A DNA stretch of 53,385 nucleotides, from NCBI GenBank assembly GCA_037447655.1, contig JBBHKE010000258.1, positions 1 to 53,385 of the forward strand, written 5' to 3'. This stretch comes from Zygnema cylindricum. Its lineage: Eukaryota; Streptophyta; Zygnematophyceae; Zygnematales; Zygnemataceae. Position 1 is the stretch's first letter. Every line of letters begins with the position of its first letter. The notes beneath the pieces are model-generated. The model had not been told where the DNA came from. It searched no databases and saw only the letters and a list, made by a program, of their open reading frames with translations. Made by a program: the position numbers and the translations under genes. Below, in pieces: positions 1-10,689 of this stretch.

Positions 1-452
1 GGAGGAACAAAACCTGTTTTTCAGATTATCCTTCACCAGCTGGGGCCCTAGACTGTATCGCTTTTGATGTTTAGCAGGCAACTGATTACTTAACCTGAGG
101 ATATCCTTGACAAGAGTCAGCCTGGGCAAGAAGATTAGGCGAGACATGAGTGAAATGAATAGCTTGTTGTTCAATGCTTCGGATATTTCCTATTTTGTTG
201 ACCTTTCCTTCGGCTTAAATCTTATGGCACCTCTTTCTCCGAACGCTGACAGAAGGCACTCGTTGACGATACTAGCCTGCATGGCACTGCAAGAAACGTA
301 TGTGGCGGCGTATTGTACTTTTGCAGTTTTGCGGCATGCCGCAAGCCTGGCATTATGTCTGCTTCAGAATTAGTACTTGCTGCAGTTTTAACAGTTTCTG
401 CATCAGAATTAGGGCTCCGCCTTCTGCATCAGCTGCAAATACTGGTTTAAAA

Positions 453-1140
453 CATAGTTCAAAAGTAGGCGTTTTTATGGTAGGCCTTTGGTAGGCGCAC
501 AAAACTTGGCACTAAACTCGCGTAGAGTAGGCATATTGTATGGGTGCGCGTTGTGGGCACTCTTGTACGATCGTACGAATCTGACGTATGATCATGGTAC
601 AGCGCATGCCACCTGACGAAATTTTTTATCGAAATGACACGGCGTAGGATGACATTCCTCGGGAAAGAAAACCCGGAAAAAAAAAAAAAAAACGCGGACA
701 GGCAACCCGGTTGGTCAATTTGAGGCTTTATTTAGTGTGGCCTTCAAAATTGCAGACGCTAATATGACAGATTGTCCTATCATCGTAAGTTGTGTTATGG
801 GCTTTTCATGTGATCTTCTTAAGATCGCTACTTTGATCAGCGACCGACCGATCGTCAAAATCAAAGATCGCTACTTTGATCAGCGACCGTCCGATCGTCA
901 AAATCTGACGGTTTAAATAGAAAAAACCTCAAAACTCACAGGAAAAAAAAAAAATTGTCCGAATGTTTTTCAAAATTTAGACATGACGTTCAATTCTCTA
1001 TCGATCGATGTGCAACTCAAGCCTGTTACCCTTTTTTTCATTTATCGACCAATACAATATGGGTCTTAAGGGCATATTCTATGTTTTGCGTACAATAGGC
1101 ATATTGTATGGGCCTACTTTCACCTACTTTTTGAACTATG
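453..1140 (-). mobile_element. hAT-like non-autonomous element, copy 1
   Basis: It begins CATAGTTCAAAAGTAGG and ends CCTACTTTTTGAACTATG, forming imperfect terminal inverted repeats. It is flanked by GTTTAAAA at 445-452 and again at 1141-1148, an 8-bp duplication as hAT transposases make. It is longer than its relatives (688 bp against about 575), partly because of an internal 43-bp tandem duplication at 823-905. No coding capacity is seen. The minus orientation is a local convention: the AGTAGGTG end lies to the right. Confidence 0.75.
823..905. repeat. 43-bp tandem duplication inside hAT copy 1
   Basis: Two units starting GATCGCTACTTTGATCAGCG lie at 823-865 and 866-905. They differ at the single base within CGACCG(A/T)CCG and in the last bases of the unit. 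Other copies of the family have one unit, so the duplication is private to this copy. Confidence 0.85.
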
Positions 1141-1148
1141 GTTTAAAA

Positions 1149-1727
1149 CATAGTGCAAAAGTAGGTGACAATACACCCATACAATATGCCTATTGTACGT
1201 AAATTTTACAATACTACCTTAAGACCCATATTGTATTGGCCGCAAAATCAAATAAAATAGTAACAGGGTTGAGTTGCACATGGTTCGATAGAGAATAAAA
1301 CGTCATGTCTGAATTTGAAAAAAAATACGGACAAAAAAATCTATTTCTGTGAGTTTTGAGCGACTTTTTATTTAAACCGTCAGATTTGGACGATCTGACG
1401 GTCTTTGATGAAAGTAACGATCTAAGAATATCACATGAAAAGCCCATAACACAACTTACGACAGGACTATCATCAGATTCGTCCGCGGGTTGTTTCTTTT
1501 TCCCGGTTTTTTGTCCCGCGCAATGTCATCCTACGCCGTGTCAGTTCGCTAAAAAATTTCGTTTGGCAGCGTGCGCTGCACTATGAGCATACGTCAGAAT
1601 CGTACGCTCGTACATGGGTGTGCACAGCACACACACACATACAGTATGCTTACGTTGCGCGTGTTTTGTGCCAAGCTTTGTGCGCTTACCAAAGGCCTAC
1701 CATAAAAACGCCTACTTTTGAACTATG
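1149..1727 (+). mobile_element. hAT-like non-autonomous element, copy 2
   Basis: It starts CATAGTGCAAAAGTAGGTG and ends CGCCTACTTTTGAACTATG. It is flanked by GTTTAAAA at 1141-1148 and 1728-1735, so it shares the central 8-bp duplication with copy 1 and lies in the opposite orientation. It is 579 bp long with no transposase ORF. Its interior holds the CCCATACAATATGCC block and a CA-rich stretch, as in copies 3 and 6. Confidence 0.8.
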
Positions 1728-1735
1728 GTTTAAAA

Positions 1736-2126
1736 TACTTCAAAAAGTGGTAAACGTAACAAGCTCGATTAACAGGGTCTCCGGAGCAGGCTGTTTGGAA
1801 CCAGCCTTTTTTACCATCGACAACCTTATAAGGAACATCATGTTGCGGAATACTATTTCTACCTGAAAGTCTAAAATTTGTTCGCACGTTTATATTGACA
1901 TAATTAGGAAAATATCCCACTTGATTTCATGCATGGTGTGCTCACGCCAGGTGTGCCAATTACGATGATTGTTGGCCCGAACGGATTTGCCTTAAAACCA
2001 CGAGACACATCCTACATAACTGTTTCACATATAAAGACATATCTAGACTTGTCTCTTAAAAGTGAAACTCGGTATTCGGAGTGTGCTAGGGGGGGGGGTT
2101 TCATTTATGATGATGATGACGATTAA
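1736..2126. other. Spacer between transposons
   Basis: The left part is the minus-strand coding remnant described at 1-1862. The right part has a G10 run near 2091 followed by a short ATG/GAT triplet repeat (2105-2124). I see no other gene. Confidence 0.4.
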
Positions 2127-2189
2127 GGGTGTGGTTACATCAAGAGGTCCCTGTAATAGTACAGACAACAATATTTCGGTAATACAGAG

Positions 2190-2764
2190 CATAGTTCAAA
2201 AGTAGGTGACAGTACACCCATACAATATGCCTATTGTACATAAATTATACAATAATACCTTAAGACATATACTGTATTGGCCGCAAAATTAAATAAAATA
2301 GTAACAGGGTTGAGTTGCACATGGTTCGATAGAGCATTAAACGTCATGTCTAAATTTGAAAAAAAAAAACGGACAAAAAAATATTTTCCTGTGAGTTTTG
2401 AGCGACTTTTTATTTAAACCGTCAGATTTGGATGATTTGGCGGTCGTTGATGAATGTAACGATCTAAGAAGATCACATGAAAAGCTCATAACACAACTTA
2501 CGATAGGACTATCGTCAAATTTGTCCGCGGGTTTTTTCTTCCCGGTTTTTTTTCTCGCGCAATGTCATCCTACGTCGTGTCAGTTCGCTAAAAAATTTCG
2601 TTCGGCGGCATGCGCTGTACTATGAGCATACGTCAAATTCATACGCTCGTACAAGGGTGTGCACAACACACACACATACAGTATGTATACGTTGCGCGAG
2701 TTTCGTGCCAAGCTTTGTGCGCCTACCAAAGGCCTACCATAAAAACGCCTACTTTTGAACTATG
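2190..2764 (+). mobile_element. hAT-like non-autonomous element, copy 3
   Basis: It has CATAGTTCAAAAGTAGGTG and GCCTACTTTTGAACTATG ends. The flanks are ATACAGAG (2182-2189) and ATGCAGAG (2765-2772), an 8-bp target duplication with one mismatch. It is 575 bp long, clearly homologous to copy 2 through most of its length, and nested in family D element 2127-3726. Confidence 0.8.
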
Positions 2765-2934
2765 ATGCAGAGGCCTCGGTTACATCGCCTATCGTATGTT
2801 TGAGTGGCTCCACGTAAGTTGAGGATCCAATCTTAAAATCGTCGAAGATTTTGAAACTGGCCAATTTCGTTTCAAATTTTGTACTTGCGTATCATGTGCG
2901 TGTACTTTCACAATTTGAATTTAGATTTCAAAAC

Positions 2935-3240
2935 CATAGTTCAAAAGTAGGCATTTTTATGGTAGGCCTTTGGTCGACGCCTTTATCGTAAGTTGTGTTA
3001 TGTGCTTTTCATGTGATCTTCTTAGATCGCTACTTTGATCAGCGAGGGTCCGATCGTCCGAATTTGACGGTGTAAATAAAATTTTTTGGTCCGAATGTTT
3101 TAATTGGTCCAATTTCTGGTCCGGATGTTTTAATTGGTCCGAATAGGTCCGAATACAATATGGGTCTTAAGGTCATATTGTATGTTTTGCATACAATAGG
3201 CATATTGTATGGGCCTACTTTCACCTACTTTTGAACTATG
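2935..3240 (-). mobile_element. hAT-like non-autonomous element, copy 4 (306-bp form)
   Basis: It has CATAGTTCAAAAGTAGGC and CACCTACTTTTGAACTATG ends, with flanks TTCAAAAC (2927-2934) and TTCACAAC (3241-3248), an 8-bp duplication with one mismatch. At 306 bp it equals copy 5 in length and lacks the middle of the longer copies, so it is a distinct internally deleted form. Nested in family D 2127-3726. Confidence 0.78.
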
Positions 3241-3858
3241 TTCACAACAAACGACAAAAAATATCGCTCGAAACCATGAAGCTGGAAGGAAGGCAAAAAC
3301 CGTACTTCTTTTGGAAGGAAGACAAAAATTGTACTATTTCCGACAAGAAGGCATACTACCTTTCGGCAAAGATTTTACGGTCACCTTGTCCGAAGGCACG
3401 TGACTTTAGGGACGTGTGAAAATTTTATTTTTTTGTCGTCGCACGTGCTTTTTGTTCACGTGTAACGATTTTACAGGTTATGTGATGGTGTACTCACCTC
3501 CGTGAGGTGGGTTCACCATTACAGAGGCGGGTGGAGCAATTGTTTCGCGGATAAAGACCAAAACATAATCGGACGGTCAATGTTTTCTCCAAGATCCTTG
3601 AAGAATCATAATCTTATTTTCTGTAATGTTGTTTTCAAAAAACTCACGAAAAGATAAAACGCATTGGTACGGTTGAGTACAAAATTTTGTAATAAACCTC
3701 ACTTTTCGTCTGATGTAACCACACCCTAAAAATAGTGACATTGTAGTAGTAAGGGTACTTTCGCATGTAACCGAAACACTAGTCGTGTAACTTTATTTTT
3801 AGCGAAGATTCTCCGTACTACTTTCAAGGCATTCGTATGTAAATAAATGAAATCGTTA

Positions 3859-4476
3859 CACCGCGAATCGTAGTTAGAGTAAATAACGCTAATTTGGTCG
3901 CCCTAAATTTCGACTCTATCACCTTAAATAGAGCAAATTATTCTAATTTTTTCATTATTCTATTTAAGGTAAGGTTAAATTAGCGTAAAAAATATAATAT
4001 AGGTTCGTTTGAAATAGTGTGGAATACAAACGACGTCTGACCGTGCAAAATTGTACTTTTATAAGTAAAAAGGTACAAATAAAGATATAATAGAATCACG
4101 CTCGCACGTGAAATCGCACTAAACAAAAAATCAATCACATAAAAAAAAAAATCGTTCGCATAACTCTCGTCCGGCGACAGCATCGTGGGCAGTGTGAACA
4201 TTAATTGACATTCAGCGCGACAAATAGTTCTAACGTCATAATGATTTCAAAACTATATGGACTGACAGATTATGTACATCTACGTAACTTAGTGTTCATA
4301 ATTTCAGCGCAGATAATTATTCCCGACATAACCCAATATGGAGTACTTAAATAAATTAGAGTAAACTTCCTTTGTGAAAAAAATTATATGACATAAATTA
4401 GAGTTAATTACTCTAATTGTTTTTTTTTTGTTTTTTTACTCTAATTTTTTCATTACTCTAATTACGATCCGCGGTG
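3859..4476. mobile_element. Family C element, TA-site MITE, nested in family A
   Basis: It begins CACCGCGAATCGTAGTTAGAG and ends CTCTAATTACGATCCGCGGTG, with TA on each side (3857-3858 and 4477-4478). The TA target and long inverted ends suit a Tc1/mariner-type non-autonomous element. The flanking bases join into the same text as the uninterrupted family A copy near 37720 (complement), which supports the boundaries. The interior is rich in CTCTAATT/AATTAGAG inverted motifs. Length 618 bp. Confidence 0.75.
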
Positions 4477-5067
4477 TACTTTAGATTGTGACGGATGTAG
4501 ACGTGGGTGTAATTTGAGACGGTTGTAGACGACTACAAAACTCGCGACAATTGATGACGTTTACAATATAATAACGGTTGTAGACGTCTAGCTACTTGTG
4601 ACATTGTAGATGTTTGGGGTTTGTGACATTTTGACGTCACGCTCAAATCATGATAGCGTCGACATCACAAATTTTAAAACTTTCCGCCATGGTTTCCCGA
4701 TTTTGTTTTTAGGCTTTTCACACTCTACTTCCTATCAAAATACGCCTAAAGATAGTAAAAAGAAATTGTTTTAAGAGATCTTTCATTTGATACCATTATT
4801 GACGTTTTCATTTCAAGAATTGTGAGATGGACGCGGTAGTGGGAGAAGGAGAGAAAGAGAGGCGCTTTCACGGACTTTGCTTTTGTAAAATGGCGCCCGT
4901 TGGTCGAGACCCCCTCCACAGCCCCTGTACGGAAAAAAACGCACGGAAAAAAGTCATGCTCAGGCTGGAAACGTGCAGTGAGCTTTTTTTTTGGTACTCC
5001 GCGCACAAAAAATTTTCAAACACTTCCAACACTTGCGATAGCATCTGCCTATTCGCTCGCCTCATGG

Positions 5068-5111
5068 AACTTTACATAAAATCACCTCGCAAGGTGATTT
5101 TATGTTAAGTT
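5068..5111. repeat. Central palindrome of family A copy 3753-5331
   Basis: Two 20-nt arms (5068-5087 and 5092-5111) around the loop CGCA pair with one mismatch. The core AAAATCACCT / AGGTGATTTT recurs in the other family A copies. Confidence 0.85.
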
Positions 5112-5334
5112 TGAATATCAACTGGAAGGACGCGAAAGTGGGTCAAAATGCGCTAGATGACAAATTGCATCGCGCTAGACGACAAACTGCAGTACATACA
5201 AAGTTTCAAGGTAACGCAACTTGTAAGGTGTTAATTTCAATTTTTTGGTACGGCTGCGGATTTTCTCGCTTTTTTCGAAGTTATGGAGGAAAAAAAAAAA
5301 AACTGTAACTTTAGCACATGCGAAAGTACCCTAA

Positions 5335-6119
5335 GCTTGTTTTGCTACTTTGAATGGAGTCATCAAACTCTCAAAGTCGTTGCTTATTTATAGCTAATGC
5401 GTAACTCCATATATGATCCGAGTGTATTTGTAAATAAATTCGAACATGTCAATCTCTCTTTTATAGTTTGTTACTCTTTAATTCCGTGGTTAAGAGTGTC
5501 ACTTACTTATTTGGCTCATATTCTTGGTTTGGTTTAGGTTTTTTTTACATTTCCATATGGTACAAAAATTATTGTATCCTCTAAAAGTTATGTGTTGCTT
5601 TGGTCAGATTATCGTAAATTTTATAACGAAACAATTTACACACTTTATCCCGGATGCCGTACATATACATTTTCACAATTTTTTTGAATTTGCTCAATAA
5701 GCATGAAGGCAACGATTTTAAACTTTATCCCCATTATAAAGTATCATACCGAATACCATAAAAAATCAACCTATATCATTCACATGGGTGTAAAACAAAG
5801 CAAATTGAGCTTTATGAATAAAACGTGATGGTAAACCTCCTAAGTACATGGGGAACAAAGTAACGAATAGCCAAAAAGAAACGGAAACATTGAACCGAAC
5901 AAGGGGGGAGGCAAATCTACTCTGAAAAAAGATAAATAACGTGAAAGGGAGAAACACCTAGAGTATGGTAAACAAACAAAAGACACAAAAAAGATCCTAA
6001 ACACAAAACCAATAATAAGAAAGAACACCTAAACAAGTACTAGCCAAATTGTGATATCCATTTTTTTCCCGTCCTCTTTGTCTACGTTGGAGTTGATATG
6101 GTGGCATGTATTTTGCAAG
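5335..6119. other. AT-rich spacer, no gene recognised
   Basis: This 0.8-kb interval lies between two family A elements. Only short open frames occur and none has a recognisable motif or splice-site context. No tRNA-like fold or transposon end was seen. Confidence 0.5.
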
Positions 6120-6122
6120 TAA

Positions 6123-6798
6123 GGGTGTGTCCCCATAAAATCGTAATTTAGTGAACTTACTTTGCATTATAGCAAAGATTGAATGTACACGTTTTTCAAG
6201 TGTCCCAATGCGCAAAAACTAAATCGCTACTTCGTTATGTGACAATTGTCTACGTCGACAATGTTTGCGACGGTTATCAACATCTACAACCTGTATTGTC
6301 ATGCCATATTTTTGAAACTGCTTGTGACGTCGCATGTCTTTGGGTGACATTGTAGACGTACAACCTTTAGCTTGCGGTGCTCATGGTTGGACAAGATGCC
6401 TTTGCCTTTCCCTCTCTTTTCCAGTCGACACGAAATGACATTGAATTTTGGAGACCTTAATAAAAAGAAACATCCGTAGTGGATGCAAATTGACAAAACA
6501 AAAAAAAAAAAAAATTGTACTTCTCGTCATCGAAAACACAAAAAAAACATTAATGTACTTCTCCTCGTCGAAAACTTTTGAAATCGTCCTGCAAGTACGA
6601 CGGTATTTTCCTATTTGTGGAGCGTTGACACTTTACTTTAAAGAAGATCTCCGGCGTGTTATAAGGTGTAGGTTGGAAATGGCGTGGCATAACATGGCCG
6701 AGGTTCGAAAAACACATGACGACAACATGTAATACATTTTAAGTTTGAAGTTGACGTAAATTGTAACCCTCACTTTATTATCGCACGGGGACACACCC
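6123..6798. mobile_element. Family A element, short form
   Basis: The ends GGGTGTGTCCCCATA and GGGGACACACCC are inverted repeats with TAA on both sides (6120-6122 and 6799-6801). At 676 bp it is shorter than the other copies and I do not find the central GGTGATTTT palindrome. A decayed relative in reverse orientation lies near 31940-32612. Confidence 0.75.
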
Positions 6799-6801
6799 TA
6801 A

Positions 6802-7556
6802 TTTATAGATTGATACATTTGTACGGATGGAGAAAATTAATGATGTCATGTCCTTGGCGATTTTGAGTTTTGACGCCCTATATCGTTGCTTTGGAAGGAT
6901 ATCTATACGATTCTCGGTATTAAGTCCTCCACAAAGCCATACTTGCATACACTTTGTCCACATGTGTGGGATGTAAAGAAAACCAAGACAATTGTTGTTG
7001 TGGACCAATCAATTTTTCCAGTTAAGCTGTAAACGTTATGAAGATTTCAAATAAAAAATTCTTAGTCTTTTTTAATGCATTTTCAAATTTTGGGTATTTT
7101 AGCCTTCATAACCCCTAACAAGCATTCAAGCATTATTCACAAGATTTTTACCACAATGTCGATTGCAATGGAGGTCATTTTGTTAGCTCGCAAAGTTAAT
7201 AAACCGATGAGTTCATGCCAAACAACAAAATCGACCTCACTTCTCCGTTAGGGAGGCGACCAACAAACGTTGTGCACGAAGGAGTCCAAATGGTAATGCT
7301 AGTGGTGGTCCCCGAATACTTGAAGTTGTCACATCAAAATAAATTTGAAACTTTTTAAAAAAGTAAAAAAAAAGAAACAAGAGTCACATATGTCGTTGCA
7401 TAATGTTCAACGACATTACAACAATTTTGGGTGCCAGTATCACGAAATTTTTTACGGTTTTTTTCTTTTTCGTGTTCACTTTGCCAAAAAAAATAGAATA
7501 GCCCGAAAGAAAACCTATTTAACACGCGGTTGCTTGCGATTTATCCCAATGTACAG
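6802..7556. other. AT-rich spacer, no gene recognised
   Basis: No transposon termini, conserved protein frame or RNA gene were seen. An A-rich open frame at 7345-7665 runs into the next element and has no recognisable domain. Confidence 0.5.
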
Positions 7557-7558
7557 TA

Positions 7559-8061
7559 CACGGTTAATTATAATTAGTGTAAAAAAAAATAGTGTAAAAA
7601 AAAAATTAGTGTTATTAACTCTAATTTGGTTTTCCTCATTTTCTCAAAAAAAAACTTTACATTAATTTATAAAAAAACTATAATTTGATTTCTTTCCGTA
7701 ATAGCTATCCACGATAAATATATTTACACTAAATTAGGTACACGTACAAAATTTGACAAAACATACATTTTTGCGTCATTATGGCGTTTGCAGTAGGCGG
7801 CTTGTGAAAACGCAGTTACATGATAACGTCGTATTAAATATTTTGTACATTTTACTTAATAAAGTATAGTTTGCACGGTCAATCACCAACCGTACGCACA
7901 CTATTTAAAACGACACTATATTAGAGTATTCTTAACACGAAACTCAAAAGTACCTTAAATAATGTAAGGAAAAATTTAGAGTTATTTATCCTGGTTTAAG
8001 GTTTTAGGTCAAAATTAAGTGATGAAATTATCGTTAATAACGCTAATTACGATTAACGGTT
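7559..8061. mobile_element. Diverged family C element
   Basis: The left end CACGGTTAATTATAATTAGTG and right end CGCTAATTACGATTAACGGT are degraded forms of the family C termini, with TA at 7557-7558 and 8062-8063. The interior is AT-rich with TAATTTAG-type motifs. The terminal mismatches point to an older copy. Confidence 0.5.
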
Positions 8062-8121
8062 TACACTACAATTGTATAATATAGGGATGATTTTCTTCTC
8101 CGCTCTCGTTATTAATTTAAT

Positions 8122-8941
8122 TAGTGTTGTGTATCGATTAAAAGTTTATCGCGATAACACCGATACCGATAGTGATCCGTTATCGAACGATCTGAGGCCT
8201 CGATATATCGGTCCGAGACCAACAAATTCCATATCGGTGACAACTTAAAAAAAATATAGTATGCATACAATAGTATTTTATAACATACTGTATTATATTA
8301 TTGACTTTTTATAGCCTGACATGCCACGTATAAGAATTTGTTGCGTATCTGTTTAACTGAAATTTACTACGGACAACGTAGCACATAAACGTTGACAAAT
8401 TTAAAACAATACTTTGTTGTTCTAAAACTATAGTACCGAAACGAAAAATATTAAATAACCTTGTAAATTTGTAGATCAACCTTTTTCGAAAAACAGACGA
8501 ATAGAGCAGACAAACACATCTGTCAAACTGTCGCCATTTACTGCCACCATGAAAGTGATATGAGGGCGTAACTAACCATGCAAAAAGATAACAATCAAAA
8601 GGACATTTTGGACGTGTATGGGAGCGTGGAACCCAAGTAAAATCCCATTAAATTATAAATAATGAAGGAAATATCGTGATTTTTTACAGAAATTGGGGGG
8701 AAGGGAGTCTACGGCCCGTCCGAGGAATAACACATACGGTTTAGTGCACTGGCCATATACTTTTTTGTACGGTCCGTATAGTTATCGATACCGGTGTTAT
8801 CGCCAATATGCAACCGATATAATCGGTTAATTATCGGCGATAACACCGATAACGATATATCTTACCAATATATCGATTATCGGCAACCCGAAAAAAGACC
8901 TATATCGGTTATTGGCAAATCCTTACAAATACACAACACTA
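8122..8941. mobile_element. Family E element, hAT-like, long form
   Basis: The ends are TAGTGTTGTGTATCG and its counterpart ...TACACAACACTA. The flanks AATTTAAT (8114-8121) and AATTTAGT (8942-8949) form an 8-bp duplication with one mismatch. Both inner ends are full of ATCGATAT and CGATAACACCGATA dyads. It is 820 bp with no transposase. Confidence 0.75.
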
Positions 8942-8949
8942 AATTTAGT

Positions 8950-9301
8950 GCATGTGACAAGCTTGACGAAGGGCTCTCCATTATAATGGAGATTTGCATG
9001 TACATCGCTACGAGAGTTAAATCGGATTTTCTTTTAGCTACACTATATTATGCCTGAAAGGTGGCTTGTAATGCGACACTTAGCTAAATGATGTTGATGT
9101 ATTTCATAACACAACTATTGGCAGTGACGCAGTGCACGGTACAACACTGCCCAACATTACTACTGTAGTGTTTAAAACCCTGATTCGATCGCGACTCTTT
9201 TTTGTCTTTTTTTTCATAAAGATCATAGAACAGTGTTAACAACATTATTTCTAAGAGTGGACTACAATCTGCCACATCTACTTGCACGAAACTACAACTA
9301 T
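8950..9301. other. Spacer between two family E elements
   Basis: No supported gene. The interval includes a short T-rich tract; open frames are short and without domains. Confidence 0.45.
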
Positions 9302-9309
9302 GTAATATG

Positions 9310-9651
9310 TACTGTTGGGTACCGAAGACCTATTGTCGATATTCGATATATATCGAATTTTAGGTATCCGATAATTGATATATCGAATCCATGTACCTAG
9401 AAGCTAAATATCCGGATATTTATGCGATTTTTTTTTTCGATATTTTTTTTCACGATTTTTTCGGTGGCGCGCGCCAAGTGGGATCCGTACGGTTTTCCGT
9501 ACTTAAACTACACGGACACCCGTTTTTTGCGATATATCGCGATAATTTATGTTGGTTCCGGTACGATATATCGAGGATTCTGCTCGATCGATATTCGATT
9601 TATCCAATATCGAAATTATCGCGATATGAATTTACCCGATTCCCAACACTA
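9310..9651. mobile_element. Family E element, hAT-like, 342-bp form
   Basis: It starts TACTGTTGGGTACCG, ends TTCCCAACACTA, and is flanked by a perfect 8-bp duplication GTAATATG (9302-9309 and 9652-9659). The interior is dominated by TCGATATATCGA-type palindromes. The open frames inside are translations of these dyads. Confidence 0.82.
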
Positions 9652-9659
9652 GTAATATG

Positions 9660-10358
9660 CCTAGGTGCCACAAGTGCAAGGTTAAAAAGTTTAAAATTGT
9701 GACCACAGAAAATTTTAAGCGTGGAAAGTTTTCGAAAATCAACACCTCAATTTTTAAGTGGTCAGCGAAGTGAAGGCTGAAAGGCTTTTTTTCCATCTCT
9801 GTTTTCTTGTTTTTTTTCCCTTTCTTTTTTTTTTGTATTTTTTTTATTTCCTGGGATCGCTCCACGTGACAACTGACAAAGTCAAATGTATTGGGACCAC
9901 GACCGACAATGTCTTTGGTAGATATACACGTGTTCAAATCTATTTTGTCGCCTCTCACCTCTTCAACGGAGAAAGGGTCCAATTTTTTGTTTGGGACGCG
10001 AGTCCGTTAACTTTTTGCGTAAACGGAGGGCTCTCCGTTTCAATGGCGGAAGGGACAAGTTTTCTATTGCAAACAGATTGGAATCTTTTTCGCTGTCAAA
10101 AATTTAACTTCTACCAAAGTGTCCCAGAATACGCCATAAACGTTTAATTACCGACAACTAAACGGATTGCAATCTGTTCGCAATGGAAATCGTTCTTGTT
10201 ACAGTTCCGTGACTTCGGGACAAATCTTAATATTTGTATCTCCTGTTCACATTAAGATCAGCCTACACGTTTACAACTTTCAAGACTGCCAAGTCTGCAC
10301 AAAGTCACCAAACGCAAGCAGTAGCCACGTAACCTTAGGAAGCACACTTTACGCTCGA
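9660..10358. other. Upstream region of the oxidoreductase gene
   Basis: The interval contains a T-rich tract (9780-9850) and no convincing gene. It probably holds the promoter of the oxidoreductase gene; no clear TATA box could be assigned. Confidence 0.4.
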
Positions 10359-10505
10359 ATGGCTGCCATCGTGGCAGCTCTTTTTCAAATTCGACCTTTC
10401 CAGCAAAATGTTTTCGGCCACGTGGTTCCCATGCTTGTTCAGAAGTTCGCAGACATCGACGTGGTCGATTGCATGGCTTCTAAATGTCGGCGATTTTGTG
10501 GAGCT
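10359..10505 (+). other. Candidate 5' leader exon with a possible upstream ORF
   Basis: An ATG in fair context (GAATGGCTGCC) at 10359 opens 49 codons ending at a strong donor, GTGAGTATCC, at 10506. A good acceptor (AGTTTGCAG) ends at 10684, five bases before the oxidoreductase ATG at 10690. Splicing 10505 to 10685 would put the first ATG out of frame with the main ORF and bring a stop after 16 codons, so this would be a leader exon with an upstream ORF, not an N-terminal extension. The true start of the exon is not visible. Confidence 0.35.
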
Positions 10506-10689
10506 GTGAGTATCCATTTTCAATTTTGCTGTTTTCGAAGAATAAAATGAATGTGAGGATATTGCCGCAGACAGGTATTTGAATTCGCAAACTTTCAGGT
10601 TGCAGTAGCCTTCTTTTGCTTAAATCTGGATTGTAGAAGGTAATTCATTTCAAGAAATCTGAAGCTGAAATTCAAAGTTTGCAGGGACA

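Larger units (their letters stand above)
1..1862 (-). pseudogene. Decayed minus-strand coding remnant split by two hAT-like elements
   Basis: Read on the minus strand, a good acceptor (TTTAGACTTTCAG) at 1863 is followed by an open frame reading RNSIPQHDVPYKVVDG and on to YVYHFLKYFKP, where the element at 1149-1727 cuts it. If the two elements (453-1140, 1149-1727) and the spare copies of GTTTAAAA are removed, the frame continues without a break into VFAADAEGGALILMQK and ends at a TAA near 360. Further minus-strand open stretches follow at 1-189 and 193-285, separated by one TAG at 190-192 and shifted in frame. I do not recognise the protein. The read-through across the insertion suggests that the elements landed in coding or recently coding sequence; the shifts nearer position 1 suggest decay or unrecognised introns. 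Exon limits are uncertain. Confidence 0.3.
2127..3726. mobile_element. Family D element (PIF/Harbinger-like ends) carrying two hAT insertions
   Basis: The ends GGGTGTGGTTACATCA and TGATGTAACCACACCC are exact inverted repeats. TAA lies on both sides (2124-2126 and 3727-3729), the 3-bp target choice of PIF/Harbinger elements. Two hAT-like copies (2190-2764 and 2935-3240), each with its own 8-bp duplication, are inside; without them the element would be about 0.7 kb. Near 3485-3530 it has an internal dyad (GATGGTGTACTCACC... GGTGGGTTCACCATT) also seen in other D copies. There is no transposase. Confidence 0.75.
3753..5331. mobile_element. Family A element (PIF/Harbinger-like) with a nested family C element
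   Basis: The ends GGGTACTTTCGCATGT and ACATGCGAAAGTACCC are matched by TAA on both sides (3750-3752 and 5332-5334). Total length is 1579 bp; removing the family C insertion at 3859-4476 leaves about 959 bp, the usual family A size here. The interior has several GTAGACGTC-like motifs and a near-perfect 20-bp palindrome at 5068-5111. The ORFs inside are short and unlike any transposase. Confidence 0.8.

Noticed and set aside
4081-4150. A-rich runs as poly(A) tails of retroposed genes
   Set aside because: They are inside family C elements and repeat at the same place in other copies; no cDNA-like sequence precedes them.
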